Source: Nocardioidaceae bacterium | Lineage (GTDB): Bacteria > Actinomycetota > Actinomycetes > Propionibacteriales > Nocardioidaceae | Direction: 5' to 3' | Length of the DNA: 64,000 nucleotides | Assembly (NCBI GenBank): GCA_017744365.1 | Contig: JAGIBL010000002.1 | Coordinates: 434,001-498,000, forward strand | In this document: positions 51,827 through 60,878 of the stretch, piece by piece | How positions within the stretch are numbered: the stretch's first letter is position 1 | Layout of the letters: each line of letters starts with the position of its first letter | Notes under the pieces: generated by a model | What the model saw: the letters and a program-made list of their open reading frames with translations, nothing else | The model's database searches: none | What the model was told of the DNA's origin: nothing | Program-made: the position numbers and the translations under genes

Positions 51827-52552
51827 ATGAGCGACGCGGTGACGACCCGCCGTACCGGCCGGGGCCTGCTGCTGGCGCGCAGCGCGCACCCCAAGCAGGC
51901 GCTGTTCTTCGCGGCTCTCGTCGGCGTCCTCGCGGCCGCTGACGGGCGGGCCACCCGGGAGTGCCTGGTCGCCGCCGGCGCCGTGCTCGCCGTGCAGCTC
52001 TCGCTGGGCCTGGACAACGACCTCGCCGACGCCCAGCACGACTACCGCGCACAGACCCCGGGCAAGCCCGTCGCCTCCGGCGCACTGCCCACCGAGTCGG
52101 CCAGCTACGCGATGTACGTGCTGATCCTGCTGGCCATCCCGCTGGCCGCGTTCAACGGCAGCATCGCCGCGGTGGCGCTGCTGGTCACGCTGCCGCTGGG
52201 CTGGCTGCACAACCACTGGCTGCACCGCACCGCGTTCTCCTTCGTCGCCTGGACGCTCACCTTCGCGGTGGCGCCGGCCTTCCTGGCGTACGGCGGCTGG
52301 GGCGGCAAGCTGCACGGCGACGCCCCGACGTGGGCGGTGACCGGAGCGGCCGCCGCCGTGGGGTTCTGCTGGCACCTGGTGACCACGCTCGGCGACCTGG
52401 TCGCCGACAACAAGGCGGGTGCCCGGAACCTGCCGCTGCGGCTGGCGCTGCGCATCGGCGCACCCCGTCTGCTGCTCGTCACGATCCTGCTCAGCGGGCT
52501 CGCCGTGGCCGGCCTGGTGGCCGCCGTCCTCGGCACCGGACTGCGTCAGTGA
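51827..52552 (+). CDS. UbiA-family prenyltransferase
   Basis: 241 aa with about seven membrane helices. The first Asp-rich motif is LGLDNDLADAQHD (NDxxDxxxD), which binds Mg-prenyl diphosphate; the second lies in TLGDLVADNKAGARNLPLRL. It attaches a prenyl chain to an acceptor in the membrane. The acceptor is unknown; the length is short for MenA. TAGGTT (51815-51820) lies exactly 6 bases before the ATG, so the mRNA is likely leaderless. Confidence 0.85.
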   Translation: MSDAVTTRRTGRGLLLARSAHPKQALFFAALVGVLAAADGRATRECLVAAGAVLAVQLSLGLDNDLADAQHDYRAQTPGKPVASGALPTESASYAMYVLILLAIPLAAFNGSIAAVALLVTLPLGWLHNHWLHRTAFSFVAWTLTFAVAPAFLAYGGWGGKLHGDAPTWAVTGAAAAVGFCWHLVTTLGDLVADNKAGARNLPLRLALRIGAPRLLLVTILLSGLAVAGLVAAVLGTGLRQ

Positions 52553-52583
52553 GGCCGGAACCGACGCGATAGGCTCCGGTCCC

Positions 52584-53084
52584 GTGAAGATCTCGTCCCA
52601 GCGCCGCGCCGCGTTCGCTTCCCTCCTGCTGGCTCCTGCTCTGGCGGCCTGCGGCTTCGGCGCGCAGACCGACCAGGTCTACCAGGCGGCGACCGGCGTC
52701 AACGACCGCTCCGGCGACATCGACGTGCTCAACGCACTCATCGTCAGCGGCGAGGACGGTTCCGGCACGCTCGCCGTCACCCTGGTCAACAACAGCCAGA
52801 CCCAGAAGGACGCGCTCACCGGCGTCACCGGCGAGGGCGTCACCGTGGACGCGAAGAAGGTCACCGTGCCGGTCGACGGCCTGGTGAACCTGGCCGAGTC
52901 CGGCGACGTCTCGGTCGACGGCGACGGCGTGGCGGCCGGCAAGTTCGTCACCCTCACGCTGACCTTCGAGAACGGCCAGGCGACCACCGTGACGGTGCCG
53001 GTGGTGACCGACGAGGGCGACTACGCCGACGTCCCGCTGCCGAAGGCAAAGCCCAGCGACGACGCCAGCCCGGCCGCTGAGTGA
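52584..53084 (+). CDS. Lipoprotein of unknown function
   Basis: 166 aa from GTG. Lipobox LAPALAAC (Cys23). The mature part is a single beta-sandwich-like domain ([54 protein letters not shown]) with an acidic Ser/Pro tail, similar in style to actinobacterial DUF461/copper-chaperone-like lipoproteins but without Met/His ligands. Its stop overlaps the gpmA start. TAGGCT lies 8 bases upstream of the GTG. Confidence 0.75.
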   Translation: MKISSQRRAAFASLLLAPALAACGFGAQTDQVYQAATGVNDRSGDIDVLNALIVSGEDGSGTLAVTLVNNSQTQKDALTGVTGEGVTVDAKKVTVPVDGLVNLAESGDVSVDGDGVAAGKFVTLTLTFENGQATTVTVPVVTDEGDYADVPLPKAKPSDDASPAAE

Positions 53085-53824
53085 TGCCGACCCTGGTCCT
53101 GCTCCGCCACGGCGAGAGCGAGTGGAACGCGAAGAACCTCTTCACCGGCTGGGTGGACGTCGAGCTGACCGACAAGGGTCGCGCCGAGGCGCATCGCGGC
53201 GGCGTGCTGATCTCCGAGTCCGGCGTGCTCCCCGACGTGGTGCACACCTCGCTGCAGCGGCGCGCGATCAACACCGCGAACATCGCGCTGGACGCGGCGA
53301 ACCGGCACTGGATCCCCGTACGGCGCTCGTGGCGGCTCAACGAGCGGCACTACGGAGCCCTGCAGGGCAAGGACAAGAAGCAGATCCGCGACGAGTACGG
53401 CGAGGAGCAGTTCATGCTCTGGCGCCGCTCGTTCGACGTCCCGCCGCCGCCCATCGACGACGACGACCCGTACTCGCAGGCGGGCGACCCGCGCTACGCC
53501 GACCTCGGCGACGAGATGCCGCGCACCGAGTGCCTCAAGGACGTCATCGCCCGGATGCTGCCGTACTGGGAGTCCGCGATCGTGCCGGACCTCGCGGCGG
53601 GCAGGACCGTGCTGATCGCCGCGCACGGCAACAGCCTGCGCGCCATCGTCAAGCACCTCGACCAGATCTCCGACACCGACATCGCCGGCCTCAACATCCC
53701 CACCGGCATGCCGCTGGTCTACGACCTCGACGAGTCGTACCGGCCGACGGTGCCCGGCGGGCGCTACCTGGACCCGGAGGCAGCGGCAGAAGCCGCCGCG
53801 GCCGTGGCGAACCAGGGCAAGTAA
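53084..53824 (+). CDS. gpmA: 2,3-bisphosphoglycerate-dependent phosphoglycerate mutase
   Basis: 246 aa. Phosphohistidine motif [24 protein letters not shown], a substrate loop [19 protein letters not shown], and the second His in [18 protein letters not shown]. It interconverts 3- and 2-phosphoglycerate in glycolysis. It begins within the stop of the lipoprotein gene. It precedes the senX3/regX3/phoU group, as is common in actinobacteria. Confidence 0.95.
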   Translation: MPTLVLLRHGESEWNAKNLFTGWVDVELTDKGRAEAHRGGVLISESGVLPDVVHTSLQRRAINTANIALDAANRHWIPVRRSWRLNERHYGALQGKDKKQIRDEYGEEQFMLWRRSFDVPPPPIDDDDPYSQAGDPRYADLGDEMPRTECLKDVIARMLPYWESAIVPDLAAGRTVLIAAHGNSLRAIVKHLDQISDTDIAGLNIPTGMPLVYDLDESYRPTVPGGRYLDPEAAAEAAAAVANQGK

Positions 53825-53882
53825 CAACAGCAACCAGCCCCACCGCACCCACCCGAACCGCAACCCCCAGGCTGTGCCGCCC

Positions 53883-54110
53883 GGGCGCGTCTGGACTGAG
53901 GAGCACTGGCGAGCGCAGCGAGCCCGCGACGAGGGAAGACGCGCCCTTCAAGGGCGGCGCAGCAGCCCGAGCGGAGCGAGGGCCATCAAACCCTGCGCCG
54001 CCGACTCCGTCTGGACTTGAGGAGCCACCGCGAGCGCAGCGAGCGGACGACGAGGGAAGACGGAGTCTTCAGGGCGGCGCAGCACGCCTGACCGAGCGAA
54101 GCGAGCGTTA
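53883..54110. repeat. Two tandem hairpin repeat units between gpmA and phoU
   Basis: Unit 1 has stem 53883-53892/53937-53946 (GGGCGCGTCT with AGACGCGCCC) and a second stem 53953-53962/53993-54002 (GGCGGCGCAG with CTGCGCCGCC). Unit 2 has stem 54003-54012/54058-54067 (GACTCCGTCT with AGACGGAGTC). Both units share CTGGACT..GAGGAGC, GAGCGCAGCGAGC and CGACGAGGGAAGAC. The stem bases differ between units but pairing is kept. Confidence 0.88.
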
Positions 54111-54761
54111 GGCAAGATAACTAGGCTGCTCGCCGGTGACGAGGAAGACCACCCGGCGGGCGATCGAGACCGCGTGGTCGGCGATCCGCTCGTAGTAGCG
54201 ACCCAGCAGGGCGATGTCCACGGCCGGCTCGACGCCGTGCTTCCAGTCCGAGCCGAGCAGCTCGCGGAACGACTGCCGGCGCAGCCGGTCCATCTCCTCG
54301 TCGACCTGCTCGAGCTCCTCGGCGGCGGCGACATCGGAGTTGGCGATGATGTGGCCGACCTTGGCGATCATCACCTCGGCGATCGCGGCCATCCGGGTGA
54401 TCGTCGGGACCACCTCGGTCGGCACCGCGACGTCCGGCACCCGGAGCCGCGCGATCTTCGCGATGTGCACCGACAGGTCGCCCATCCGCTCGAACTCGCT
54501 GACCATCCGCAGCGAGGCCACCAGCATCCGCAGGTCGCCGGCCACCGGGTTCTGCAGCGAGAGCAGCTCGAAGCTGTGCTCCTCGATCTGGACGCGGAGG
54601 GCGTCGATCTGGGCGTCGGCGCTGATGACCTGCTCGGCGATGGTGGCGTCCCCGTCCAGGAGGGCCTTGGTGGCCTCCGAGATGGCGGTCTCCACCAGCC
54701 GGGTCATGGTCAGCAGGTCGTCCCGGATCGAGTCGAGCTGGTCGGCGTAGGCATCGCGCAT
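54108..54761 (-). CDS. phoU: Phosphate transport regulator PhoU
   Basis: 217 aa. Two PhoU three-helix repeats, with MRDAYADQLDSIRDDLLTMTRLVETAI at the start, QNPVAGDLRMLVASLRMVSEFERMGDLSVHIAKIARLR in repeat one and RYYERIADHAVSIARRVVFLVTGE in repeat two (metal-binding E/DxxxD motifs). It links the phosphate transporter to the histidine kinase. It is divergent from senX3 with PHO-box-like repeats in between. Its last codon overlaps the hairpin repeat. Confidence 0.93.
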   Translation of the reverse strand: MRDAYADQLDSIRDDLLTMTRLVETAISEATKALLDGDATIAEQVISADAQIDALRVQIEEHSFELLSLQNPVAGDLRMLVASLRMVSEFERMGDLSVHIAKIARLRVPDVAVPTEVVPTITRMAAIAEVMIAKVGHIIANSDVAAAEELEQVDEEMDRLRRQSFRELLGSDWKHGVEPAVDIALLGRYYERIADHAVSIARRVVFLVTGEQPSYLA

Positions 54762-54783
54762 GGTTCGAGGTTAGATCCGCGTG

Positions 54784-54852
54784 GTGAACAGCAGGGGTCG
54801 AATCGTGAACGGGGGGCGAACAGTCCTTGAAAGCGACTTCGCGGGGCCGAAC
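54784..54852. promoter_or_regulatory. PHO-box-like direct repeats between phoU and senX3
   Basis: GTGAAC at 54784 and 54805 and GCGAAC at 54816 (minus strand GTTCAC/GTTCGC) are spaced 21 and 11 bases apart, matching the 11-nt phasing of actinobacterial PhoP/RegX3 boxes. A further CGAAC lies at 54848. They predict phosphate-starvation control of phoU and senX3. Confidence 0.65.
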
Positions 54853-54882
54853 AGTAGATGAAACCCTGCGTACGATCCTGTC

Positions 54883-56019
54883 GTGAGCCCCACGACGCAA
54901 TCGCTGCTGTTCGCCCTGCTCGGGGCGGTGCTCGGTGGCGGCGTCGTCCTCGCCTGGCGGATCTCCGAGCAGCAGACTAGGCCCGAGGTCGTGCCTTCGC
55001 CCGCACTTCCGCCCGGCGTGGCGACCGTCCTGTCCGTGCTGCGCAGCAGCGCCCTCGTGGTCGACGGCAGCGACGAGGTGCTCAAGGCCTCCGCGCCGGC
55101 CATCGCGATGGGCCTGGTCAAGGACCGCCGCATCGCGGTGCACGAGCTGGAGAGCCTGGTCCAGCAGGTCCGCCGCGACGGGCAGATCCGCGAGACCGAG
55201 ATCGTCATGCAGCGGGCACCCGGGATCCCGCCGCGCCACGTCACCGCGCGAGTCGCGCCGCTGAACTCCCAGCAGGTGCTCGCGCTGGTCGAGGACCGCA
55301 CCCGCGAGCGCCGCGTCGAGTCCATCCGGCGTGACTTCGTGGCCAACGTCAGCCACGAGCTGAAGACCCCGGTGGGTGCGATCCGGCTGCTCTCCGACGC
55401 GGTCATCGACGCCTCCGACGACCCCGAGGCGGTGCAGCGGTTCGCGGCCCGGATGCACGCCGAGAGCGAGCGGCTGGCCCGGCTGGTGCAGCAGATCATC
55501 GAGCTCTCCCGGCTGCAGGGCGACGACCCGCTGGACGAGCCGGTGCCGGTCTCCGTCGACGAGATCGTGCAGCGCGTGATCGACGAGAACCTCACCGACG
55601 CAGGAGCCAAGGACATCTCGCTGGTCCAGAACGGCGAGCGCAACCTGACCCTGCTCGGCAACAAGGAGCAGGTCGCGGTCGCCGTCGGCAACCTGGTCGC
55701 GAACGCGGTCGCCTACTCCCCCGAGGGCTCCTCGGTGGTGGTCTCGGCGAAGGGCGCGGACACCACCGTCGACCTCTGCGTCACCGACCAGGGCATCGGC
55801 ATCCCGGCCTCCGAGATCGACCGCATCTTCGAGCGCTTCTACCGCGTCGACCCGGCCCGGCACCGCTCCACCGGCGGCACCGGGCTCGGGCTCTCGATCG
55901 TCAAGCACGTCGCGGCGTCCCACGGGGGCGACGTCCGGGTGTGGTCGGTCGAGGGCCAGGGATCGACCTTCACACTCACCCTGCCGAGGAAGGCACCCAG
56001 CATGGAGGCTTCAGCGTGA
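54883..56019 (+). CDS. senX3: Sensor histidine kinase SenX3
   Basis: 378 aa from GTG. One N-terminal membrane helix, a PAS-like middle (VLRSSALVVDGSDEVLKASAPAIAMGL), then HisKA with FVANVSHELKTPVGAI (phospho-His), N box NLVANAVAYSPEG, DQGIGIPASEIDRIFERFYR and GGTGLGLSIVKHV. It senses phosphate status with PhoU and phosphorylates RegX3. TACGAT 6 bases upstream of the GTG suggests a leaderless mRNA. It overlaps regX3 by 4 bases. Confidence 0.93.
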   Translation: MSPTTQSLLFALLGAVLGGGVVLAWRISEQQTRPEVVPSPALPPGVATVLSVLRSSALVVDGSDEVLKASAPAIAMGLVKDRRIAVHELESLVQQVRRDGQIRETEIVMQRAPGIPPRHVTARVAPLNSQQVLALVEDRTRERRVESIRRDFVANVSHELKTPVGAIRLLSDAVIDASDDPEAVQRFAARMHAESERLARLVQQIIELSRLQGDDPLDEPVPVSVDEIVQRVIDENLTDAGAKDISLVQNGERNLTLLGNKEQVAVAVGNLVANAVAYSPEGSSVVVSAKGADTTVDLCVTDQGIGIPASEIDRIFERFYRVDPARHRSTGGTGLGLSIVKHVAASHGGDVRVWSVEGQGSTFTLTLPRKAPSMEASA

Positions 56020-56693
56020 CCCGCGTTCTTGTCGTGGAGGACGAGGAGAGCTACAGCGACGCCCTGTCGTACATGCTCCGCAAGGAGGGGTTCGACGTCG
56101 CGATCGCGGCCACCGGTCCGGACGCGCTGGCCGAGTTCGACCGAGCCGGCGCGGACATCGTGCTGCTCGACCTGATGCTGCCCGGGATGCCCGGGACCGA
56201 GGTGTGCCGGCAGATCCGGCAGACCTCGAACGTGCCGGTCATCATGGTCAGCGCCAAGGACGACGAGGTCGACAAGGTGGTCGGCCTCGAGCTCGGCGCC
56301 GACGACTACGTGACCAAGCCGTACAGCCCGCGCGAGCTGGTCGCCCGGATCCGCGCGGTGCTGCGCCGCGGGACCGAGCCCGACCTGGCGCCGCTGACCC
56401 TGGAGGCCGGTCCGGTGCGGATGGACGTCGAGCGGCACGTGGTGACCATCGACGGCGAGGACGTGCGGCTGCCGCTCAAGGAGTTCGAGCTGCTGGAGAT
56501 GTTCCTGCGCAACCCCGGCCGGGTGCTCACCCGCGGCCAGCTCATCGACCGGGTGTGGGGCTCGGACTACGTCGGCGACACCAAGACCCTCGACGTGCAC
56601 GTGAAGCGGCTGCGGGCGAAGATCGAGCCGAGCCCGGCCGAGCCGAAGTACCTGACCACCGTGCGCGGGCTCGGTTACAAGCTCGACCTCTGA
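56016..56693 (+). CDS. regX3: Response regulator RegX3
   Basis: 225 aa from GTG. Receiver domain with acidic pocket VEDEE, phospho-Asp in VLLDLMLPG, Thr/Ser VSAKD and Lys in VTKPYSPREL. The winged-helix OmpR/PhoB domain has LPLKEFELLEMFLRNPGRVLTRGQLIDRVWG, DVHVKRLRAKIE and TVRGLGYKL. It activates phosphate-scavenging genes via PHO boxes. Confidence 0.95.
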   Translation: MTRVLVVEDEESYSDALSYMLRKEGFDVAIAATGPDALAEFDRAGADIVLLDLMLPGMPGTEVCRQIRQTSNVPVIMVSAKDDEVDKVVGLELGADDYVTKPYSPRELVARIRAVLRRGTEPDLAPLTLEAGPVRMDVERHVVTIDGEDVRLPLKEFELLEMFLRNPGRVLTRGQLIDRVWGSDYVGDTKTLDVHVKRLRAKIEPSPAEPKYLTTVRGLGYKLDL

Positions 56694-56727
56694 GGGTCCG
56701 CGCTTGCCCTCACCGGATACTGGTGAG

Positions 56728-57554
<827 letters not shown>

Positions 57555-57558
<4 letters not shown>

Positions 57559-57800
57559 GAGGCGGCCCGCGGACGTCCGACCCGCGCGGAGGACCGCACC
57601 TGGACCGCGGAGACGTGCTCCAGCCGGACCACGGCGTACTCGAAGTCCTCGTCCTCCAGGACCACGCCGGTGCCGTCGTTGGCGACCACCCGGCCGCCGA
57701 GCCACTCGCCCTCGACGAGCACCCGCACCGGGAGTCCCTGCTCGCGGGCGCGCTCCAGCGCGGTGCCGATCGTGTACTGCATCGAGCTCAGCGGTGACAT
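57555..57800 (-). CDS. Small hypothetical protein with Sm/SH3-like barrel
   Basis: 81 aa, MSPLSSMQYTIGTALERAREQGLPVRVLVEGEWLGGRVVANDGTGVVLEDEDFEYAVVRLEHVSAVQV. One helix followed by about five short strands fits an SH3/Sm-like barrel, which often binds nucleic acids. This is inferred only from the pattern. It converges on the sirtuin gene with a 4-bp overlap. Confidence 0.6.
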
Positions 57801-57882
57801 CGCGGTCCCTCCCCTCGCCCACGACGGTAGGAGACATTCCGGGCGATGCGCACCAAAACGGCCGCCGGGCGGCCCGAAAGGA

Positions 57883-58809
57883 CTACGCCGGGTCGGCCGA
57901 ACGGCGCGGCTTCCTCCGGGTCAGCAGGACCCCGACGATGCAGAGCGCCCCGCCCACGAAGACCAGTCCGGGCGGGACCTCGCCGAGCAGCGCCCAGGCC
58001 AGCAGCGCGGTGATGCCCGGGACCAGGAACGTGGTGATCGCCTGCTTGCCGGCGTCGGTGTGCCGCAGCGCGAACGCCCAGGTGCTGAAGGCGATCGCGG
58101 TCGGGAACAGGCCGAGGTAGGCGATCAGCAGCAGGGTCTTCGCATCGCCGTCACCGACCACGTCGCCCAGGTCGCCGACCCACGGCAGGCAGACGACCGC
58201 GCCGATCCAGCAGGCGTAGCAGGTGACCTCGAGGCCGGAGAGCCGGTGCAGCAGCACCTTCTGGCAGACCACGCCGATCGCGTACGTCGCCGCGGCGAGC
58301 AGCGCGAGCAGAACACCGTCGAGGTCGGAGCCGCCGTCGCCGCGCATCGCCGAGCCGATCACCACCACGCCGCCGAACGCGACCACCATGCCGACCGCGA
58401 ACCAGGACGTGAGCTTCTCCCCGAGGAAGAGCGCGGCCAGCAGCGCGATGAGGATCGGTCCCACCTGGACGACCATCGCCGCGGTGGCCGCGTCGATCTT
58501 CTGCTCGCTGGCGTTCAGCGCCAGGTTGTAGATGCCGAACCAGGCGATGCCGCACGCGAGCAGCAGCAGCGTCTCGTTCCGGGTCAGCCGGTGGCGTGGC
58601 GCGCGCAGCAGCAGGGCGCTCAGGGCGACCGCGGCGATGAGCAGCCGGCCCAGCGAGAGCGCGCCGGGGCTGACCTCGTGACCGAGGTGCCGGATCGCGA
58701 CGAAGGCCGAGGCCCAGAGCAGCAGGGTGACCCCGATCGCGGCCGCCGGCAGCCAGGGCGCCTGGGCGGGGGTGGCGATCGGCGCGGGCGCGGGGCGGGT
58801 GCTGGTCAC
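57883..58809 (-). CDS. EamA-family transporter
   Basis: 308 aa, about ten membrane helices in two EamA repeats (WASAFVAIRHLGHEVSPGALSLGRLLIAA and ALLAAATYAIGVVCQKVLLHRL). Drug/metabolite-transporter superfamily, probably an exporter of amino acids or metabolites. It starts at GTG 9 bases after the second EamA gene, so it is likely the last gene of the amino-acid operon. Confidence 0.85.
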   Translation of the reverse strand: MTSTRPAPAPIATPAQAPWLPAAAIGVTLLLWASAFVAIRHLGHEVSPGALSLGRLLIAAVALSALLLRAPRHRLTRNETLLLLACGIAWFGIYNLALNASEQKIDAATAAMVVQVGPILIALLAALFLGEKLTSWFAVGMVVAFGGVVVIGSAMRGDGGSDLDGVLLALLAAATYAIGVVCQKVLLHRLSGLEVTCYACWIGAVVCLPWVGDLGDVVGDGDAKTLLLIAYLGLFPTAIAFSTWAFALRHTDAGKQAITTFLVPGITALLAWALLGEVPPGLVFVGGALCIVGVLLTRRKPRRSADPA

Positions 58810-58818
58810 CTCAGGAAT

Positions 58819-59721
58819 CTAGGCGCCGGGAGACCCGCATGACACGCGGTTTTCGGCCATGGAGGCACCGGATCCGGTCAGCGTCCCTGGCCGGGTGATG
58901 ACGATCACCATCGCGGCGAGGACGAGCGTGGCCCCGGCGAGGGTGCGCAGGCCGAGCGCCTCGTGCCACAGCGCGAACGCGAACAGCGCGGCCCAGACCG
59001 GCTCGAGCACCATCAGCACCGCCGCGCGAGCCGGGTCCAGGTGCGCCTGCGCCCAGGTCTGCACCAGTAGGGCCACCGCGGCGGCGCCGACCGACAGGTA
59101 CACGAACGCCGGCCAGTCCCGGCCCTGCGGTACGTCGATCCCGCCGGGCGCGGCCACCACGGTGAACAGCACACCCATGGTGAGCAGCTGCACGAACGCG
59201 AGCTCGAAGGCCGCGCCCGCCCGCGCCCACGCGCCGACGGCCAGGATGTGCACCGCGTAGAGCACGGCGGCCACCAGTGTCAGCAGCTCGCCGGGCCCGA
59301 TTGCCCAGCCCCGCAAGGACATCGCGGCCACCCCGACGGTGGCGAGCGCCGTCGCGAGCACGCTGGTCCGGTCCGGCCGGCGGCGCAGCACGACCGCGGC
59401 GAGCAGCGGCGTGAACACGACGTACATCGCGACCACGAAGGCCGAGACCGTGGGCGCGGTCTGCTTCAGCCCTAAGAACTGCAGCGCCTGCGCGACCGTG
59501 TACACCACCCCGAGCCCGGCGCCGGCCCGCACGGTGTGCCGGTCGAGCCGGACCAGCAGACCGGGGCGGACGAGCGCGAGCACCGCCGCGGCGAGCAGGA
59601 ACCGCACGCCGAGGTAGTCGAGGACGCCGCTCCGCTCCAGCAGGTCCTTGCTCATCGAGAAGGTCGAGCCCCAGACCGCGGTGACCCCGGTCAGCGCGAG
59701 CGCCGCCGGGCGTGAGGTCAC
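58819..59721 (-). CDS. EamA-family transporter
   Basis: 300 aa, ten membrane helices: ALTGVTAVWGSTFSMSKDLLERSG, RFLLAAAVLALV, then repeat two with LLTLVAAVLYAVHILAVGAWAR and VLMVLEPVWAALFAFALWHEAL (the conserved second-repeat motif). Starts at GTG, overlapping the dehydrogenase stop by 4 bases. Probably exports or imports a substrate or product of the operon. Confidence 0.87.
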   Translation of the reverse strand: MTSRPAALALTGVTAVWGSTFSMSKDLLERSGVLDYLGVRFLLAAAVLALVRPGLLVRLDRHTVRAGAGLGVVYTVAQALQFLGLKQTAPTVSAFVVAMYVVFTPLLAAVVLRRRPDRTSVLATALATVGVAAMSLRGWAIGPGELLTLVAAVLYAVHILAVGAWARAGAAFELAFVQLLTMGVLFTVVAAPGGIDVPQGRDWPAFVYLSVGAAAVALLVQTWAQAHLDPARAAVLMVLEPVWAALFAFALWHEALGLRTLAGATLVLAAMVIVITRPGTLTGSGASMAENRVSCGSPGA

Positions 59722-60878
59722 CCGGTGATCCCGACGCGCCCGGTCACCTCGGCGGCGTTGCGGGCGGCCAAGTCGAGCGCCGCCTCGCGCCACGGACGGC
59801 CGTCGGCGGCGACCGTGGTCAGCAACCGGCGCATCACCGCGTCGATCTTCGCGTACGACGACTCCGCGGTCGGCGCGATGTCGCCGAACACGATCCACCA
59901 CCACCAGGCGTTGGTCATCACGTTGGCCAGGAAGTCCGGCACCACCGGGATTCCCCTGTCCAGCAAGGCCTTCTCGGCCTCCGGCAGGGTCGGCATGTTG
60001 GCGCCCTCGACGACCACGCGGGCCTGGACCCGGGACGCGTCCGCGGCCTCGATGACGTAGGACATCGCGGCCGGCACCAGCAGGTCGCAGGGCACGTCCA
60101 GCCAGGCGTCGCGGTCGCCCAGCACCACGTCGGACGCGAGGGCCGAGCGGTCCACGATGCCGAGGCTGTCGCGCGCGGCCAGCAGCGCCTCCACGTCGAG
60201 CCCGTCCGGGTGGCTGATCAGCCCGTCCCGGTCGGCGACCGCGACCACCTTCACTCCGTTGGCCGCCAGGTAGCGCGCGGCTGCCCCGCCGATGGAGCCG
60301 AAGCCCTGCACCACGGCGGTCCTGGGCTCGAAGCCGAGCAGCTCGGCGGCGACCAGGCCGGCCTGCGCGACGCCGTACCCGCCGACGAGGTCGCCGAGCG
60401 AGATGCCGCCGACGTTGACGGCGAAAGCGGCGGCCAGCGCCTGACGCGCCACCGCCGGCTCGTCCAGGGTGGCGAAGACCGCCTCGACCGTGGAGGGCAG
60501 GCCGAGGTCCGCGGCGACCTTGTCGATGGTCTCCTGGCGCAGCCCGAAGTCCTCACCGGTGTTCCACTGCTCCCTGACCACCGGCAGCACCGCGGCCAGG
60601 AACCGGTGCAGCACCTCGTCGGCGCGCGGGTCGTGCGGGTCGATGTCGATGCCGCCCTTGCCGCCACCGAGCGGGACGTACCGGTCGGCCGGGTCGTAGA
60701 CGAGCGCCTCCTTGCGCGACATCCCCTGCGCCAGCCCGCGGACCTCCTCCAGGGTGCAGCCCTGGCGCAGCCGCAGGCCGCCGCTGGCGAGCCCGCGGAT
60801 CAGCCTGTCGATGACCACGAAGCCCTTCGTGCCGGTGACCGGGTCGGTCCAGGTGATCTCCAGCAGGGACGAGCTCAT
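59718..60878 (-). CDS. Glu/Leu/Phe/Val-type amino-acid dehydrogenase
   Basis: 386 aa. Catalytic Lys in VPLGGGKGGIDIDP, the family segment DFGLRQETIDKVAADLGLPSTVEAVFATLDEP, the NAD-binding VVQGFGSIGGAAARYLA and VPAAMSYVIE. It oxidatively deaminates an amino acid to a 2-keto acid or the reverse. The neighbouring 2-keto-acid decarboxylase suggests the catabolic direction. It overlaps the next genes by 4 bases on both sides. Confidence 0.9.
   Translation of the reverse strand: MSSSLLEITWTDPVTGTKGFVVIDRLIRGLASGGLRLRQGCTLEEVRGLAQGMSRKEALVYDPADRYVPLGGGKGGIDIDPHDPRADEVLHRFLAAVLPVVREQWNTGEDFGLRQETIDKVAADLGLPSTVEAVFATLDEPAVARQALAAAFAVNVGGISLGDLVGGYGVAQAGLVAAELLGFEPRTAVVQGFGSIGGAAARYLAANGVKVVAVADRDGLISHPDGLDVEALLAARDSLGIVDRSALASDVVLGDRDAWLDVPCDLLVPAAMSYVIEAADASRVQARVVVEGANMPTLPEAEKALLDRGIPVVPDFLANVMTNAWWWWIVFGDIAPTAESSYAKIDAVMRRLLTTVAADGRPWREAALDLAARNAAEVTGRVGITG

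Noticed and set aside
53883..54110. CRISPR-like short repeats (GAGCGCAGCGAGC twice)
   Set aside because: Only two imperfect units, palindromic, no regular unique spacers and no cas genes.
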